64,000 nt of DNA from Metellina segmentata (taxonomy: Eukaryota; Arthropoda; Arachnida; Araneae; Tetragnathidae), in contig OX375877.1 of assembly GCA_947359465.1 (NCBI GenBank), forward strand, positions 27,477,235 through 27,541,234, written 5' to 3'. A program made the position numbers and the translations under genes. The notes under the pieces were generated by a model, which made no database searches, was not told where the DNA came from, and worked only from the letters and a program-made list of their open reading frames with translations. Of this stretch, positions 22,561 to 34,423 are shown piece by piece. Within the stretch, counting starts at the first letter, position 1. Every line of letters starts with the position of its first letter.

Positions 22561-23190
22561 TAATCAATGCTAAGTTGAGACGAAGTATAGAAAAATATTC
22601 ATACTTCGGTCCGGCATTTATCTGGATACTTATTTCTATACAACATTGATAACACATTACAATTTTGTTCTCATAAACGATCGACTGATAAATATCTTGT
22701 TTTATGCTAGCTCATTTCAAATGAATCATTACAGAACAGAAAAATCCCATTTTAAAAAGATACGAGATAACCGCGAAAAGTAGTTTTCTCCTACACCAAT
22801 CTAAACTTACTCCACCGACACATCTGCTTCTGGAATACGACTTTTTCTCTTTATTAAGCCATTAACCGCAAAGCCATTAATTTCTTTCTGGTTAATTGTA
22901 CAATGGATTTAGTATCGTAATCTCATTAAGAGGAGGGCATTTCTAAATTGCTGAACATTTGTATCACTAACACGATTACAACAGAAAAAAAGCATCTAAA
23001 CCAATCGTTAGTTAACGACGTTAGAGAGGATAATTTGTAGATTCTAAGGAATGCTATATGAAGAAATTGGAAACCGATTATTGCATATCTCGTAAAAGCT
23101 CGCTTATGCTGAATTCGGTATGTTTTCACTCTTATATCCTTACTGTTTAGAACTTTTATATCATCACAAAAGGAACGCACAATATGCCTC
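22561..23190. other. AT-rich non-coding
   Basis: Nothing recognised. Confidence 0.4.
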
Positions 23191-23194
23191 TCTG

Positions 23195-23345
23195 GTCTAC
23201 CAGTCCTGAACCCACCATCAAGTGGTTTTGATGAGATATTCTGGTCTATCAAGAGATCTGGTCAATTTTGAAATCGACCAGATATCTTACTCCTCAATAT
23301 CTGATCTATTTCGCCAATTACTAAATACCTTGTCGAGAGAAAACT
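23195..23345 (-). repeat. Diverged 43-bp family monomers
   Basis: Contains CATCAAGTGGTTTTGATGAG, AGATCTGGTCAATTTTG, GACCAGATATCTTACTCC and AAATACCTTGTCGAGA, all degenerate parts of the 43-bp palindromic family in both orientations. Confidence 0.6.
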
Positions 23346-23739
23346 GCCCTATTACTGATATGGGAATGAAAATTCAAGTAGGTAAAACAAAATGGCCCTT
23401 GACCAAAACTGGTGATAGTTTGGAACAGAATTTTGCATCCGAGGATGGCCACAACTGGTTAATTTTTCGTATGAATATCAACCACCAGGTTAGTTAACGA
23501 CTCGGTCAGCTGGAATAAAAGGCGACGGGAAATATCACGAAAAATCTGCAACAGGAATATGTTTTTGTTTCTTTCTTACTAAGTGAAATGTATAATGTAT
23601 AATAAGATACTTAAATACAAAAAAGTGAGCTTTTTTCAATGAGGACCAGTTTGTAGAATGATTGGATGGAAAATATAAGTTATCAAATCAGGTTTTTGAG
23701 CAAATTTATTCCAGAAATTTGTTTTGAACTTTTCAAGTT
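23346..23739. other. Non-coding; weak exon-like patch
   Basis: An open stretch at about 23365-23490 ends at CACCAG/GTTAGT, which resembles a splice donor. No acceptor or homology supports an exon. Confidence 0.25.
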
Positions 23740-24235
23740 TATAGTTAATACATTAATACTATGGATTCCAGACAGTACAAACATTCCAAAATATATCTCA
23801 AAGCTGGTTGGTTCGCATTTGAAGTTTAGAGTAAATGCATTAATACGATGGATTCCAGACAATACAAACATTCCAAAATATATATCTCAAAGCTGGTTGG
23901 TTCGCATTTGAAGTTAGTTTAGAGTAAATACATTAATACGATGGATTCCAAACAGTACAAATATTCCAAAATATACCTCAAAGCTGGTTGGTTCGCATTT
24001 GAAGTTTAGAGTAAATGCATTAATACGATGGATTCCAGACAATACAAACATTCCAAAATATATATCTCAAAGCTGGTTTGTTCGCATTTGAAGTTTATAG
24101 TTATATCTCAAAGCTGGTTGGTTCGCATTTGAAGTTTATAGTTATATCTCAAAGCTGGTTGGTTCGCATTTGAAGTTTATAGTTATATCTCAAAGCTGGT
24201 TCGTTCGCATTTGAATTTTATAGTTAATACATTAA
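23740..24235. repeat. ~87-bp tandem repeat grading into a 41-bp repeat
   Basis: ATGGATTCC starts units at 23761, 23848, 23941 and 24028 (spacings 87, 93, 87). After 24062 only the second part of the unit (ATATCTCAAAGCTGGTTNGT, TCGCATTTGAAGTTTATAG) is repeated, at exact 41-bp spacing from 24062, 24103, 24144 and 24185. The first part returns once at the end. Open frames over the array are by-products of repetition. Confidence 0.9.
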
Positions 24236-24886
24236 TACGATGGCACGTATCACTTTTATCCTATGCAAGTGGACTGAGGGACATACTTATTTTCATGACC
24301 TCCAGTAAAGCTGCAAGTTTGAAGTTCGTTTGTTAGAAATATTTTGATTTCAGCAATATCAGATAATTCCTCACATCCTTTTAAGGTGTATGCATACATT
24401 AGAAAAATAATTTTAAATTTTGATTTTAAAAAATCCAGTTTTTTTTACAATAGGAAATTTGCTTATGTTTAAAATAATTTCACTGTGAAAAAATGAGATC
24501 AAGCTACTTATTGATTTTTCTAATTGAGATATAATTAAATAATTAGAATTTTTTAACGTGATATCTCAAATTTTAATTTTTTTCATAAAGGCAATCCCTG
24601 TTGAAATTCTTCCTAATATTATATTTCACGTTTTGACCCTTAATGAAGTTTCTAGAGGGTATAAGTATGATATTTTAAATTTTTCATCAAGGAAGCATAA
24701 AACAAATCAAGATTCTTTCAAGAATTTTAATATTTAAAACCCATTAAAATACATTTCTGAACTAATAATTGATTGAAGTTCGAAATATTCGCTGTTTTAT
24801 ACAGATACAAAATTAATTATAAAGATCAACATTCGTTGATGATTTTTTAACGTTTTAACGAAGTATCATATTACAAACATAAACTA

Positions 24887-25436
24887 CCCTACAATAATGG
24901 ACCGGAAGCCAGCGGATTTGGATGGAATGCGACTGAGATTTCGTAGTAAGGCCTAGGACTTTTGCATGTTGTTTCTGGTAAAATGAACGCCGACGCTTCA
25001 TGAAAATTTTTGACAATCAGGTTCTTCCTACACTCTGGCAATTTTATGGAATGGATGAATGTTACTTCCAGGGCGACAACGCTACATGTCATGTTCCAGA
25101 CTCTGTCAAGCAGTGATATCGAGATATGGATGAAAAAAGTTTCCCCTGGCCTTCTCAGAGTCCCGACCTAAACCCCGTAGAACATTTGGGTTATTAGAGT
25201 TAGAGAGACGCTTACGGACCAGTGAACCACGTCCGAAATCTACAGCTGAGCAGGCGACATTCTTGCAGCAGGAATGGACACAAATTCCCATTGCTGTGTA
25301 TCAAAACCTTGTTGAAAGTATGCCCAAAATGGCTGCTTAGTGTAATTGCAGCACGTGGGAGGACTATCCCACTATTAAAGCATGTATTATTTCCTTTATA
25401 CCATCACATCTTGCTGTTCGGTTCATTATTGTAGGA
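24887..25436 (+). mobile_element. 550-bp internally deleted Tc1-like element (copy B)
   Basis: It has the same ends as copy A at 5724-6272 (CCCTACAATAATGGACCGGA on the left, TTCATTATTGTAGG inverted on the right). It also has the same length within one base and the same retained transposase half, here on the plus strand. The left end follows TA. It sits inside the older repeat at 24384-25655. Confidence 0.87.
24950..25345 (+). pseudogene. Tc1-like transposase, C-terminal half
   Basis: The plus-strand reading gives MNADASMKIFDNQVLPTLWQ, FYGMDECYFQGDNATCHV (second catalytic Asp in GDNA present), SVKQWYRDMDEK, WPSQSPDLNPVEH (catalytic Glu present) and, after frame breaks, a tail ending near KMAA at about 25338. 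A frameshift and stop follow VEHLG. The N-terminal HTH domain and first catalytic Asp were lost with the internal deletion. It keeps more catalytic residues than copy A but cannot be functional. Confidence 0.82.
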
Positions 25437-25659
25437 TGGTGTACATTTATTCAGAAATTGCATTTGAAGTTTCTGTAGTCTGCTTGTTTACATAAGGTAC
25501 AATACCTAACAAATAACCCCATAAAAATATTCCAAATATTTACAAGATCTTGGTATCGTTTGAAAGGTAATGAGTTGGAAAATGTTTTGATTCAATCAAA
25601 AAAGGGATATCCCGATCGATTTTCAAGTTTTTTAGAGTTTGCACGCACTTTAAATACTC

Positions 25660-26089
25660 GGCCTTTGCAATTACATTGGATTCTCAGAGTAGACAGGATG
25701 CAGTGACCTTCATTGCGATTTTATTTTGATGTCCTGTAAATAGTCGTGGCATATCATCAAGCTAAATTTTGACGCGTAAAGTCTCTTGAGATCTTGATTG
25801 ACATTTGAGCCATCATCCAATCACTTCCAATATTTTTTCAACAGCCTTTGTCTCTTTAACGGCTTTTGTGTTCGTTCTTTACTGCAATTTGAATTTCATT
25901 GGAGTAGTATAATTAAATCTGTGCACATTCGTTTCAAAACTACTCCTTTTTGTATAATTTTCTATTTGTACAGACTAAATATAATGCTTCAGAAGATACA
26001 AACAATTTATTAAATCGACGTCCGAACAAGGGAACAAAATTTCCACCCTCAAAGTTAAATCGATTTACCTAGTACAGCTTTTTTCTTAG
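25660..26089. other. AT-rich non-coding
   Basis: Nothing recognised. Confidence 0.4.
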
Positions 26090-26525
26090 AATTCATTAAT
26101 TTTCATGATTCCAAAGTAGTTTGAACTCTCGAAGCGGAAGCGTTTTCCGGAAGTACCTTTTTACGAACCTTTGTTGCACTTCGTACTTCGCTGAACTAAC
26201 ACCATCCCTCGTTTTCAATTTTATAAATTGAGAAGGAACCAAAGTTAGGATTTCTTGCGTTAAGCTTTCTGCATAATTAACCCGGGAACCCTTTAAGACT
26301 TGCTTGGTGTTCCAATGCTTAATGAAATTATTCACCGGATAAAAAGAAGAGAAAAGTAAGAGCTGAAATAGTATATTTAGGTGAATTCCATAGAGCTTAA
26401 GGAATATCACCTAATTTTGCTATTTCAGCTTTATATTATAGGCAAAAGAATTGCTTATACAGCAGCAATTTGACCAGCAGATTTTATGTCTATGAATGTA
26501 TCCTGAATGGGTTCTTAACGAATGT
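26090..26525 (-). repeat. Duplicated segment, copy 1
   Basis: Homologous to 27595-28002 in the same orientation; shared blocks include CATCCCTCGTTTT, ATTTCTTG and TGTATCCTG. Copy 1 carries a 104-codon minus-strand open frame (26096-26410) containing NNFIKHWNT, VNYAESLTQEILTLVPSQF and KTRDGVSSAKYEVQQ. In copy 2 the equivalent frame is interrupted but still readable (TRDGVSSTKFDAQQ). I do not recognise the peptide. The two copies flank the mariner-like element at 26527-27346. Confidence 0.6.
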
Positions 26526-26526
26526 A

Positions 26527-27346
26527 CAGGGTGTCCTAAAAGTTCCCGTACTGATGATTCGTGAATTTATTATACAAAACAACAAACTTTAAAACAATTA
26601 TTTTTATTCCAATGGTATATAGCACTTTTAACCTAACTAATAAAAAAAATTTGAACTTACATTTGTAATAAATGTCCACTTTTTTCTTGGAGGCAAAGCT
26701 GAAGACTTTTGCGTATATTTTTAGAAACGCGTACCGAGATTCTGAGAGTGACCTCCTGTATCATTTGAGTAATGGCAATTTTCAGATCACCTATTGATTG
26801 GTGATTATCTTCATAAACTTTGTTCTTTAAATATATACACAAAAAAAAAAGTCATGGATGCGCAGATGAGGGAACGAGGTGGCCAAAGATTTCTTGAGAT
26901 GGGTCGATCACCGACAAAATCCTTAAGCTTACCCATGGTTTCGTAATTTGTATGGTAGATTACAACGTCTTGTTGGAACCAAAGATTCTGGTTCATTCAC
27001 TTCTATTTATGCAACAAATTGTTAAATAAGTTGATAGCGTATTTTTACTCGGTATTGTATCATTTGGATATTTATGTCGCCAAAATTATTTGCATCTTTT
27101 ATATGATTTATATTAAAAATAAGAAACAAACAGCGTAATTCTCTGAATGCGTGATAAATTAATCTTGCAATAAAGAACAAAATAACGTGGAATTTTATTA
27201 TCGCACAACTTGAGTGCGAAGAAAATCAAACGATAAAAATAAAATAGTCGATAAAACTATAAGTAGACGATAAAATTCAATAATTAATAAAACACGAGCA
27301 AACCATTTTTTTTAAGTTGGAGTACGGGAACTCTTAGGATACCCTG
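26527..27346 (-). mobile_element. 820-bp mariner/IS630-type element, internally deleted
   Basis: The TIRs are CAGGGTGTCCTAAAAGTTCC on the left and CAGGGTATCCTAAGAGTTCC (inverted) on the right, both followed by CGTACT. TA dinucleotides flank both ends (26525-26526, 27347-27348). The interior has the transposase C-terminal half on the minus strand, then AT-rich sequence leading to the other TIR. A solo end of the same family lies at 41741-41898. Confidence 0.87.
26657..26996 (-). pseudogene. Mariner-like transposase, C-terminal half, frameshifted
   Basis: The upstream frame (26811-26996) reads NLWFQQDVVIYHT (second catalytic Asp in QQD), ETMGKLKDFVGDRPISRN and LWPPRSLICASMTFFFVYIF. The last is the degenerate form of the WPPRSPDLTPLDFFLWG-type motif, with the final catalytic acid lost. 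A frameshift near 26830 leads to LKNKVYEDNHQSIGDLKIAI and RKSLQLCLQEKSGHLLQM. The HTH domain and first Asp are missing. Minus strand, inactive. Confidence 0.82.
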
Positions 27347-27594
27347 TAAAGGTGTTTGCGTGCTCATTTACATCTTAGCTCTGGAAAAATTAAGAATTGT
27401 TTTCAGTTTTTATTTTTGTTTTTATTCCTTGGGAGACTTCAGTTGGGGCAACATTTAAAAATATATATTTAGTATTTATGTTCTTGATATGATTACAGCT
27501 GTTCGTGTTATGAGTTCTTCGACTTATTGTACGGATATATTTATACCATTGATCAAATTTTATAAGCATGCATGGAAGGACTCCACATGGAATC
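27347..27594. other. Short AT-rich spacer
   Basis: It separates the mariner-like element from the second copy of the duplicated segment. No motif was recognised. Confidence 0.4.
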
Positions 27595-28002
27595 ATTATT
27601 TCAGAGTCATTAATTTTCATGATTTCCCAAAGTAATTTGAAGTCCTAGATTTTGAAGCTGACTCCAGCATTATTTTCCTAAACAACTCTGTTGTGCATCG
27701 AACTTCGTTGAACTAACTCCATCCCTCGTTTTAAATCTTCTAAATTGATAAGGAACATATGGTTGGATTTCTTGTGTTTAGGTTTCAGTATAATTAGCCC
27801 TGAAAAACTTTAAAACTTGTGTTCGGTTCTCCAACTCATAATGAAATTATCCACTGGATGAAAAGAATAGACGAATAGGCGCTGAAGTAGCAATACTTTA
27901 TGTAATTTGGTAGACAAAGAATTGATAATAAAGCAGCAATTGTATCAGGGATTTCTATGGTTATAAATGTATCCTGGACGGATTGTTCTTATCGTACACT
28001 AG
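27595..28002 (-). repeat. Duplicated segment, copy 2
   Basis: Partner of 26090-26525. The frame matching copy 1 has a stop early on (after TEHKF) and another within the next 15 codons. Several differences between the copies are conservative at the amino-acid level (SAKYEVQQ and STKFDAQQ), so an origin from a coding exon is possible. Confidence 0.55.
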
Positions 28003-28930
28003 CCACTGCGTGGCCAGCACAGCGTTGCCAGTGATAGTTCTTTTCGTGTGGTCAGGTGTGACCACTGCTCGCTTACCCCCGGTGATTGCTACGAATTCCA
28101 ATGGGAATTCGAAGGCTATTGGATAACAGCTATAATGCTATTCCACGTGGTGCTTCGCAAACCAAATGGAAATTCTTAGCTTATTGGAATGAATTCCCAT
28201 AGTTCATAATATTCATAAATTGCTTTGCTTGGAAAACCAAATTATAAATACTATGAATTATAATTTGCTTTGCAAACCAACACTATGGCCAACGCCTCGT
28301 CATTGTCAAATTCGGCCAAATTCGATTTGCCGAATCGGCGTGACGTCACAAAATCTTTCGAAAGTATACGTATTTAATTGAAAAATTATTTACTAAAAAA
28401 AAAAATCAAATGTAAGGTATCTTTGTAGTGTAAATTTTTTTGCAGATTTCAAATCTGTCGAAATTTTCACTTTATCTTTAACGATCTCGATTTTACAAAA
28501 AAAGAACTAAAAGATGCCAGTCAAAATATTTTTTATTTGTTTTGCTGAGCGCAGGAAATGAAATCTGTGATTTCTCGAATCTCGAATCAAACGAAGGTCA
28601 TTCTTCACAGCCGCCGTTCGTGTTGGAAAAAAGTTTCAATTTAAAAATTATTTACTTAAAGAAAATCATAATTTTAGGTATCGATCTGATGTGAAATTAT
28701 CCGCAGATTTCAAATTCGTTGAAATTTTTACTTTATCAACAGTTAAAATTTTTATTTGTTTTGTTCTTCGACTGAAAGCGTTCCTCTGCAAAATCAAACG
28801 GAAGCACCGAAAAAATAAATTTAGAATATGTCATATCCTTATGATGTTGCCATTCAAAAGAAAACAATGATATTTTAGTTCCATTAAATTAATTTTAAAA
28901 TGTTCTAATTTGAATTTGGGCTGTACACAA
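28003..28930. repeat. Dispersed hairpin-bearing repeat, copy 1
   Basis: Colinear with 46729-47560. The start AGCCACTGCGTGGCCAGC-like block is followed by GGCTATTGGATAACAGCTAT, by TGCTTCGCAAACCAAATGG, then two tandem ~270-bp blocks marked by GCAGATTTCAAATCYGTYGA. It ends with TTCCATTAAATTAATTTTAA. The palindromic piece GCTTCGCAAACC recurs within. I cannot assign a superfamily; the hairpins would fit a rolling-circle (Helitron-type) element but no CTRR end was verified. Confidence 0.55.
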
Positions 28931-30170
28931 AAGTTGCAAAAAGCGAATGCATAGCTGCAATGATAGCTTAATGTTCTTGTGCAGTGTTTCTGAATTTGCA
29001 TTCTGAATTGACAATCCATAGCACCACTTATAAACAGACTTTGAGGTTCTGTCACTTTATAGCAACTTATCAGACCTTTTAAAATAAATAGGATTAGGAT
29101 ATATATATATATATACATCAAATAATTAGTATGTCTTTTACACAGCCGAATTGTATGGCGAGCAGTAAACAGCTGAATTATATGGCGAGAGGATAAACAA
29201 TTATGATCAACGAATCATTTTAATCACAGCAGCTATTTCAGAAATACCGCTGACCCTGAAAGGCTGAATCTCTCTGTATAATAATATAACAAATATATTA
29301 TTATATGCTATATAAATATACTCAATTATTGAAGAGCATTCATTCTCCACACAATGGATTTCTCCCCCCACTCTCTAGAAACAACTCAATGCAAAAGAGA
29401 AGAGGACGTACGCTTTCTAGTACGAAATCAAGTGCACTAAGGAATCACTTACTTCTCCGGAAATTCCAGCTGCTCTAACACTTGAATCCCAAGAATGCAG
29501 CTGCCGAGGATTTCTTTGCAAAGAACTCATCCGACATTAAATACTCACCTAGTATGGAGATGGGTAGCACAGAAGAAAATTGTATTGACACAAATATTTC
29601 AATGAATAAAATAAATAGATTGTAGTCATACTCCCTCAAAATAAAGTACACCTAATTTTAACTTTAATATTACATCTCACGTTTTTTATATTGTGTCCTC
29701 TGATCAGTTAGATCACCTGCAGCAGAAAATAAGCGTATGGTGACCAACCAAACTACACCTTAAAATTATTCAGTTGCACGACGTATACCAAATATAGACC
29801 ACTGCATAGTTATGAATTTTAGACAGTCAAAATATTTATCTCAGAAATGCCGCTACTACTATTATGAACTTGAATTGATACTATTTTTTTTTAATATCGT
29901 GAAATATAATTTAAACCACAGATAAAGTTCCTGCATTGGACAGTGGACTTTCACAACAAAATATTACAACTCACTAAATGATATGAAATTTATAGTTTAT
30001 TTTCTCATAAAAAACGTTTAAGAATTTAGTCGAATACAAATTTTGAAGAAGTTTTTTAAAATTTAGTCAAAAGTTTTAATAAAATAACAAAAACGAATAG
30101 GTTTCATTCGTATTAATTTTCTACGTTTTGGAAGAATTTTAACTTCTATAATAGTTTGTATTCAAATACC
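28931..30170. other. AT-rich non-coding
   Basis: It includes a short (AT)n at about 29100-29115 and ends in the satellite. No gene recognised. Confidence 0.4.
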
Positions 30171-33100
30171 TCATCATTTCAAAAACTGACCAGATCTGGA
30201 TAGATCAGGTATCTCGACACTTCAAAAACTGACCAGATCTGGATGGATGAGATACCTCATCATTTCCAAAACTAACAAAATCATGATGGAATTGATACCT
30301 CGTCATTTCAAAAACTGACCAGAGCTGGATGGATGTGATATCTCGTCATTTCCAAAACTAACAAAATCATGATGGAATTGATACCTCGTCATTTCAAAAA
30401 CTGACCAGAGCTGGATGGATGTGATATCTCGTCATTTCCAAAACTAACAAAATCATGATGGAATTGATACCTCGTCATTTCAAAAACTGACCAGATCTGG
30501 ATGGATGAGATACCTCATCATTTCCAAAACTAACAAAATCATGATGGAATTGATACCTCGTCATTTCAAAAACTGACCAGAGCTGGATGGATGTGATATC
30601 TCGTCATTTCCAAAACTAACAAAATCATGATGGAATTGATACCTCGTCATTTCAAAAACTGACCAGAGCTGGATGGATGTGATATCTCGTCATTTCCAAA
30701 ACTAACAAAATCATGATGGAATTGATACCTCGTCATTTCAAAAACTGACCAGAGCTGGATGGATGTGATATCTCGTCATTTCCAAAACTAACAAAATCAT
30801 GATGGAATTGATACCTCGTCATTTCAAAAACTGACCAGAGCTGGATGGATGTGATATCTCGTCATTTCCAAAACTAACAAAATCATGATGGAATTGATAC
30901 CTCGTCATTTCAAAAACTGACCAGAGCTGGATGGATGTGATATCTCGTCATTTCCAAAACTAACAAAATCATGATGGAATTGATACCTCGTCATTTCAAA
31001 AACTGACCAGATCTGGATGGATGAGATACCTCATCATTTCCAAAACTAACAAAATCATGATGGAATTGATACCTCGTCATTTCAAAAACTGACCAGAGCT
31101 GGATGGATGTGATATCTCGTCATTTCCAAAACTAACAAAATCATGATGGAATTGATACCTCGTCATTTCAAAAACTGACCAGATCTGGATGGATGAGATA
31201 CCTCATCATTTCCAAAACTAACAAAATCATGATGGAATTGATACCTCGTCATTTCAAAAACTGACCAGATCTGGATGGATGAGATATCTCGTCATTTCCA
31301 AAACTAACAAAATCATGATGGAATTGATACCTCGTCATTTCAAAAACTGACCAGAGCTGGATGGATGTGATATCTCGTCATTTCCAAAACTAACAAAATC
31401 ATGATGGAATTGATACCTCGTCATTTCAAAAACTGACCAGATCTGGATGGATGTGATATCTCGTCATTTCCAAAACTAACAAAATCATGATGGAATTGAT
31501 ACCTCGTCATTTCAAAAACTGACCAGATCTGGATGGATGAGATACCTCATCATTTCCAAAACTAACAAAATCATGATGGAATTGATACCTCGTCATTTCA
31601 AAAACTGACCAGAGCTGGATGGATGTGATATCTCGTCATTTCCAAAACTAACAAAATCATGATGGAATTGATACCTCGTCATTTCAAAAACTGACCAGAT
31701 CTGGATGGATGAGATACCTCATCATTTCCAAAACTAACAAAATCATGATGGAATTGATACCTCGTCATTTCAAAAACTGACCACAGCTGGATGGATGTGA
31801 TATCTCGTCATTTCCAAAACTAACAAAATCATGATGGAATTGATACCTCGTCATTTCAAAAACTGACCAGAGCTGGATGGATGTGATATCTCGTCATTTC
31901 CAAAACTAACAAAATCATGATGGAATTGATACCTCGTCATTTCAAAAACTGACCAGAGCTGGATGGATGTGATATCTCGTCATTTCCAAAACTAACAAAA
32001 TCATGATGGAATTGATACCTCGTCATTTCAAAAACTGACCAGATCTGGATGGATGAGATACCTCATCATTTCCAAAACTAACAAAATCATGATGGAATTG
32101 ATACCTCGTCATTTCAAAAACTGACCAGAGCTGGATGGATGTGATATCTCGTCATTTCCAAAACTAACAAAATCATGATGGAATTGATACCTCGTCATTT
32201 CAAAAACTGACCAGATCTGGATGGATGAGATACCTCATCATTTCCAAAACTAACAAAATCATGATGGAATTGATACCTCGTCATTTCAAAAACTGACCAG
32301 AGCTGGATGGATGTGATATCTCGTCATTTCCAAAACTAACAAAATCATGATGGAATTGATACCTCGTCATTTCAAAAACTGACCAGATCTGGATGGATGA
32401 GATACCTCATCATTTCCAAAACTAACAAAATCATGATGGAATTGATACCTCGTCATTTCAAAAACTGACCAGAGCTGGATGGATGTGATATCTCGTCATT
32501 TCCAAAACTAACAAAATCATGATGGAATTGATACCTCGTCATTTCAAAAACTGACCAGATCTGGATGGATGAGATACCTCATCATTTCCAAAACTAACAA
32601 AATCATGATGGAATTGATACCTCGTCATTTCAAAAACTGACCAGAGCTGGATGGATGTGATATCTCGTCATTTCCAAAACTAACAAAATCATGATGGAAT
32701 TGATACCTCGTCATTTCAAAAACTGACCAGATCTGGATGGATGAGATACCTCATCATTTCCAAAACTAACAAAATCATGATGGAATTGATACCTCGTCAT
32801 TTCAAAAACTGACCAGAGCTGGATGGATGTGATATCTCGTCATTTCCAAAACTAACAAAATCATGATGGAATTGATACCTCGTCATTTCAAAAACTGACC
32901 AGAGCTGGATGGATGTGATATCTCGTCATTTCCAAAACTAACAAAATCATGATGGAATTGATACCTCGTCATTTCAAAAACTGACCAGAGCTGGATGGAT
33001 GTGATATCTCGTCATTTCCAAAACTAACAAAATCATGATGGAATTGATACCTCGTCATTTCAAAAACTGACCAGATCTGGATGGATGAGATACCTCATCA

Positions 33101-33717
33101 TTTCCAAAACTAACAAAATCATGATGGAATTGATACCTCGTCATTTCAAAAACTGACCAGAGCTGGATGGATGTGATATCTCGTCATTTCCAAAACTAAC
33201 AAAATCATGATGGAATTGATACCTCGTCATTTCAAAAACTGACCAGATCTGGATGGATGAGATACCTCATCATTTCCAAAACTAACAAAATCATGATGGA
33301 ATTGATACCTCGTCATTTCAAAAACTGACCAGATCTGGATGGATGAGATACCTCATCATTTCCAAAACTAACAAAATCATGATGGAATTGATACCTCGTC
33401 ATTTCAAAAACTGACCAGAGCTGGATGGATGTGATATCTCGTCATTTCCAAAACTAACAAAATCATGATGGAATTGATACCTCGTCATTTCAAAAACTGA
33501 CCAGATCTGGATGGATGAGATACCTCATCATTTCCAAAACTAACAAAATCATGATGGAATTGATACCTCGTCATTTCAAAAACTGACCAGAGCTGGATGG
33601 ATGTGATATCTCGTCATTTCCAAAACTAACAAAATCATGATGGAATTGATACCTCGTCATTTCAAAAACTGACCAGAGCTGGATGGATGTGATATCTCGT
33701 CATTTCCAAAACTGAGC
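30171..33717. repeat. 86-bp satellite array of 43-bp half-units
   Basis: After one lone 43-bp monomer (marker AGATCT at 30192), 41 units follow at exactly 86-bp spacing from 30235 to 33675, with no phase-shifting indel. Each unit is two diverged 43-bp monomers. One starts CGTCATTTCAAAAACTGACC and the other CGTCATTTCCAAAACTAACA. The first monomer exists in two main versions: X (AGATCTGGATGG then GAGATACCTCATC) and Y (AGAGCTGGATGG then GTGATATCTCGTC), with two hybrids at 31267 and 31439. The second monomer is nearly invariant. The monomer derives from the dispersed 43-bp family. No open frame is kept, since neither 43 nor 86 is a multiple of 3. Confidence 0.97.
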
Positions 33718-34046
33718 AAATCTTGACGACGTCAGCATAAAAAAAATCGGTAATATCTTGGTGGATGAAGTACCTTGTAGAAGTCACTTGGTGGGTTAAT
33801 ACAATAAATTTGTTCGTTCTGAAATTTTATGTGTTAACATTAAACTTATTTACTTTAGCTTCAACAGATACTTCGAGCGTCTGCGTAAACCCCTTCTGCC
33901 ACACCTGTGACTTTGACTTCCGTTTTCCTCACTTTACCACTTAATCCTCTGGTTGGTCATATCAACGAGGTATCTCGTAATTAGCAAAACTGACCAGATA
34001 TTTGTTAACAAGAAACCTCCTCATTAGAAATAAAATTGAAATTATC
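33718..34046. repeat. Degenerate 43-bp family flank
   Basis: Decayed monomers follow the satellite (AATATCTTGGTGGATGAAGT, ACGAGGTATCTCGTAATTAG, ACTGACCAGATATTTGTTAA). Unlike the array they are not homogenised. Confidence 0.6.
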
Positions 34047-34299
34047 GCACCCCGGCAAGAAAAGTGATACAACCCAAAATTGCAGAAGTTGAGAAACATC
34101 AATTATAAGGATACTATAAAACGTATATTGAAATAGTATAAGCTTGTTTTAAATTTTAGGTAAGTATTTATGGTAGTAACTTCTATTATACTCTTTCGAA
34201 TAGTAATATAACACACTGGGGCACCTCATACTTAGTTTTCAATGACATAGCATCACAATTTTTATTTTTTGACCTGTGTCACTTTTCTTGCCGGGGTGC
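34047..34299. mobile_element. 253-bp MITE inside 43-bp repeats
   Basis: Inverted ends GCACCCCGGCAAGAAAAGTGA on both sides (34047-34067 and inverted 34279-34299). The interior is AT-rich without coding capacity. The flanks are 43-bp family sequence on both sides, so it inserted there. No clear target-site duplication was seen, so the superfamily is open. Confidence 0.75.
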
Positions 34300-34309
34300 A
34301 ATATCTTGA

Positions 34310-34401
34310 TCTGTCATCTTCAAAAGTCGTCGATATTTTGATGACGAGATATCTTGTCATTAGTAAAATTGATCAAATCTTGATAGACGAGATATCTCGT
34401 T
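34310..34401. repeat. Two 43-bp monomers in tandem
   Basis: GACGAGATATCTTGTC (34343-34358) and GACGAGATATCTCGTT (34386-34401) are exactly 43 bp apart, linked by ATTAGTAAAATTGATCAAAT. This shows the ancestral unit length outside the satellite. Confidence 0.85.
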
Positions 34402-34423
34402 TAAACCAATTGGTTGGTTAAAC

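Larger units (their letters stand above)
24384..25655. repeat. Old TIR repeat, interrupted by a Tc1 derivative
   Basis: Homologous to 45147-45925. Shared blocks include TAATTGAGATATAATTA, ATCAAGGAAGC, ACAATACCTAACAAA and ATCGTTTGAAAG. The left end (AGGTGTATGCATACATTAGA) resembles the inverted right end of the other copy (AGGTGCATGTATACAATAGG), suggesting a TIR element of roughly 0.7-0.8 kb. The element at 24887-25436 is an insertion; removing it restores colinearity with the second copy. No coding sequence of its own was recognised. Confidence 0.65.

Noticed and set aside
23346..23497. Possible exon ending in CAG/GTTAGT
   Set aside because: It has a donor-like site, but there is no polypyrimidine tract or acceptor and no recognisable protein; the upstream part is 43-bp repeat.
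23666..23911. Repeat-protein gene with a 29-residue repeat
   Set aside because: The frame is open only because the first units are 87 bp (3 x 29); the 93- and 41-bp spacings that follow break it.
30171..33717. CRISPR-like regular array
   Set aside because: The units are contiguous 86-bp tandem repeats with no unique spacers, in eukaryotic DNA; this is a satellite.
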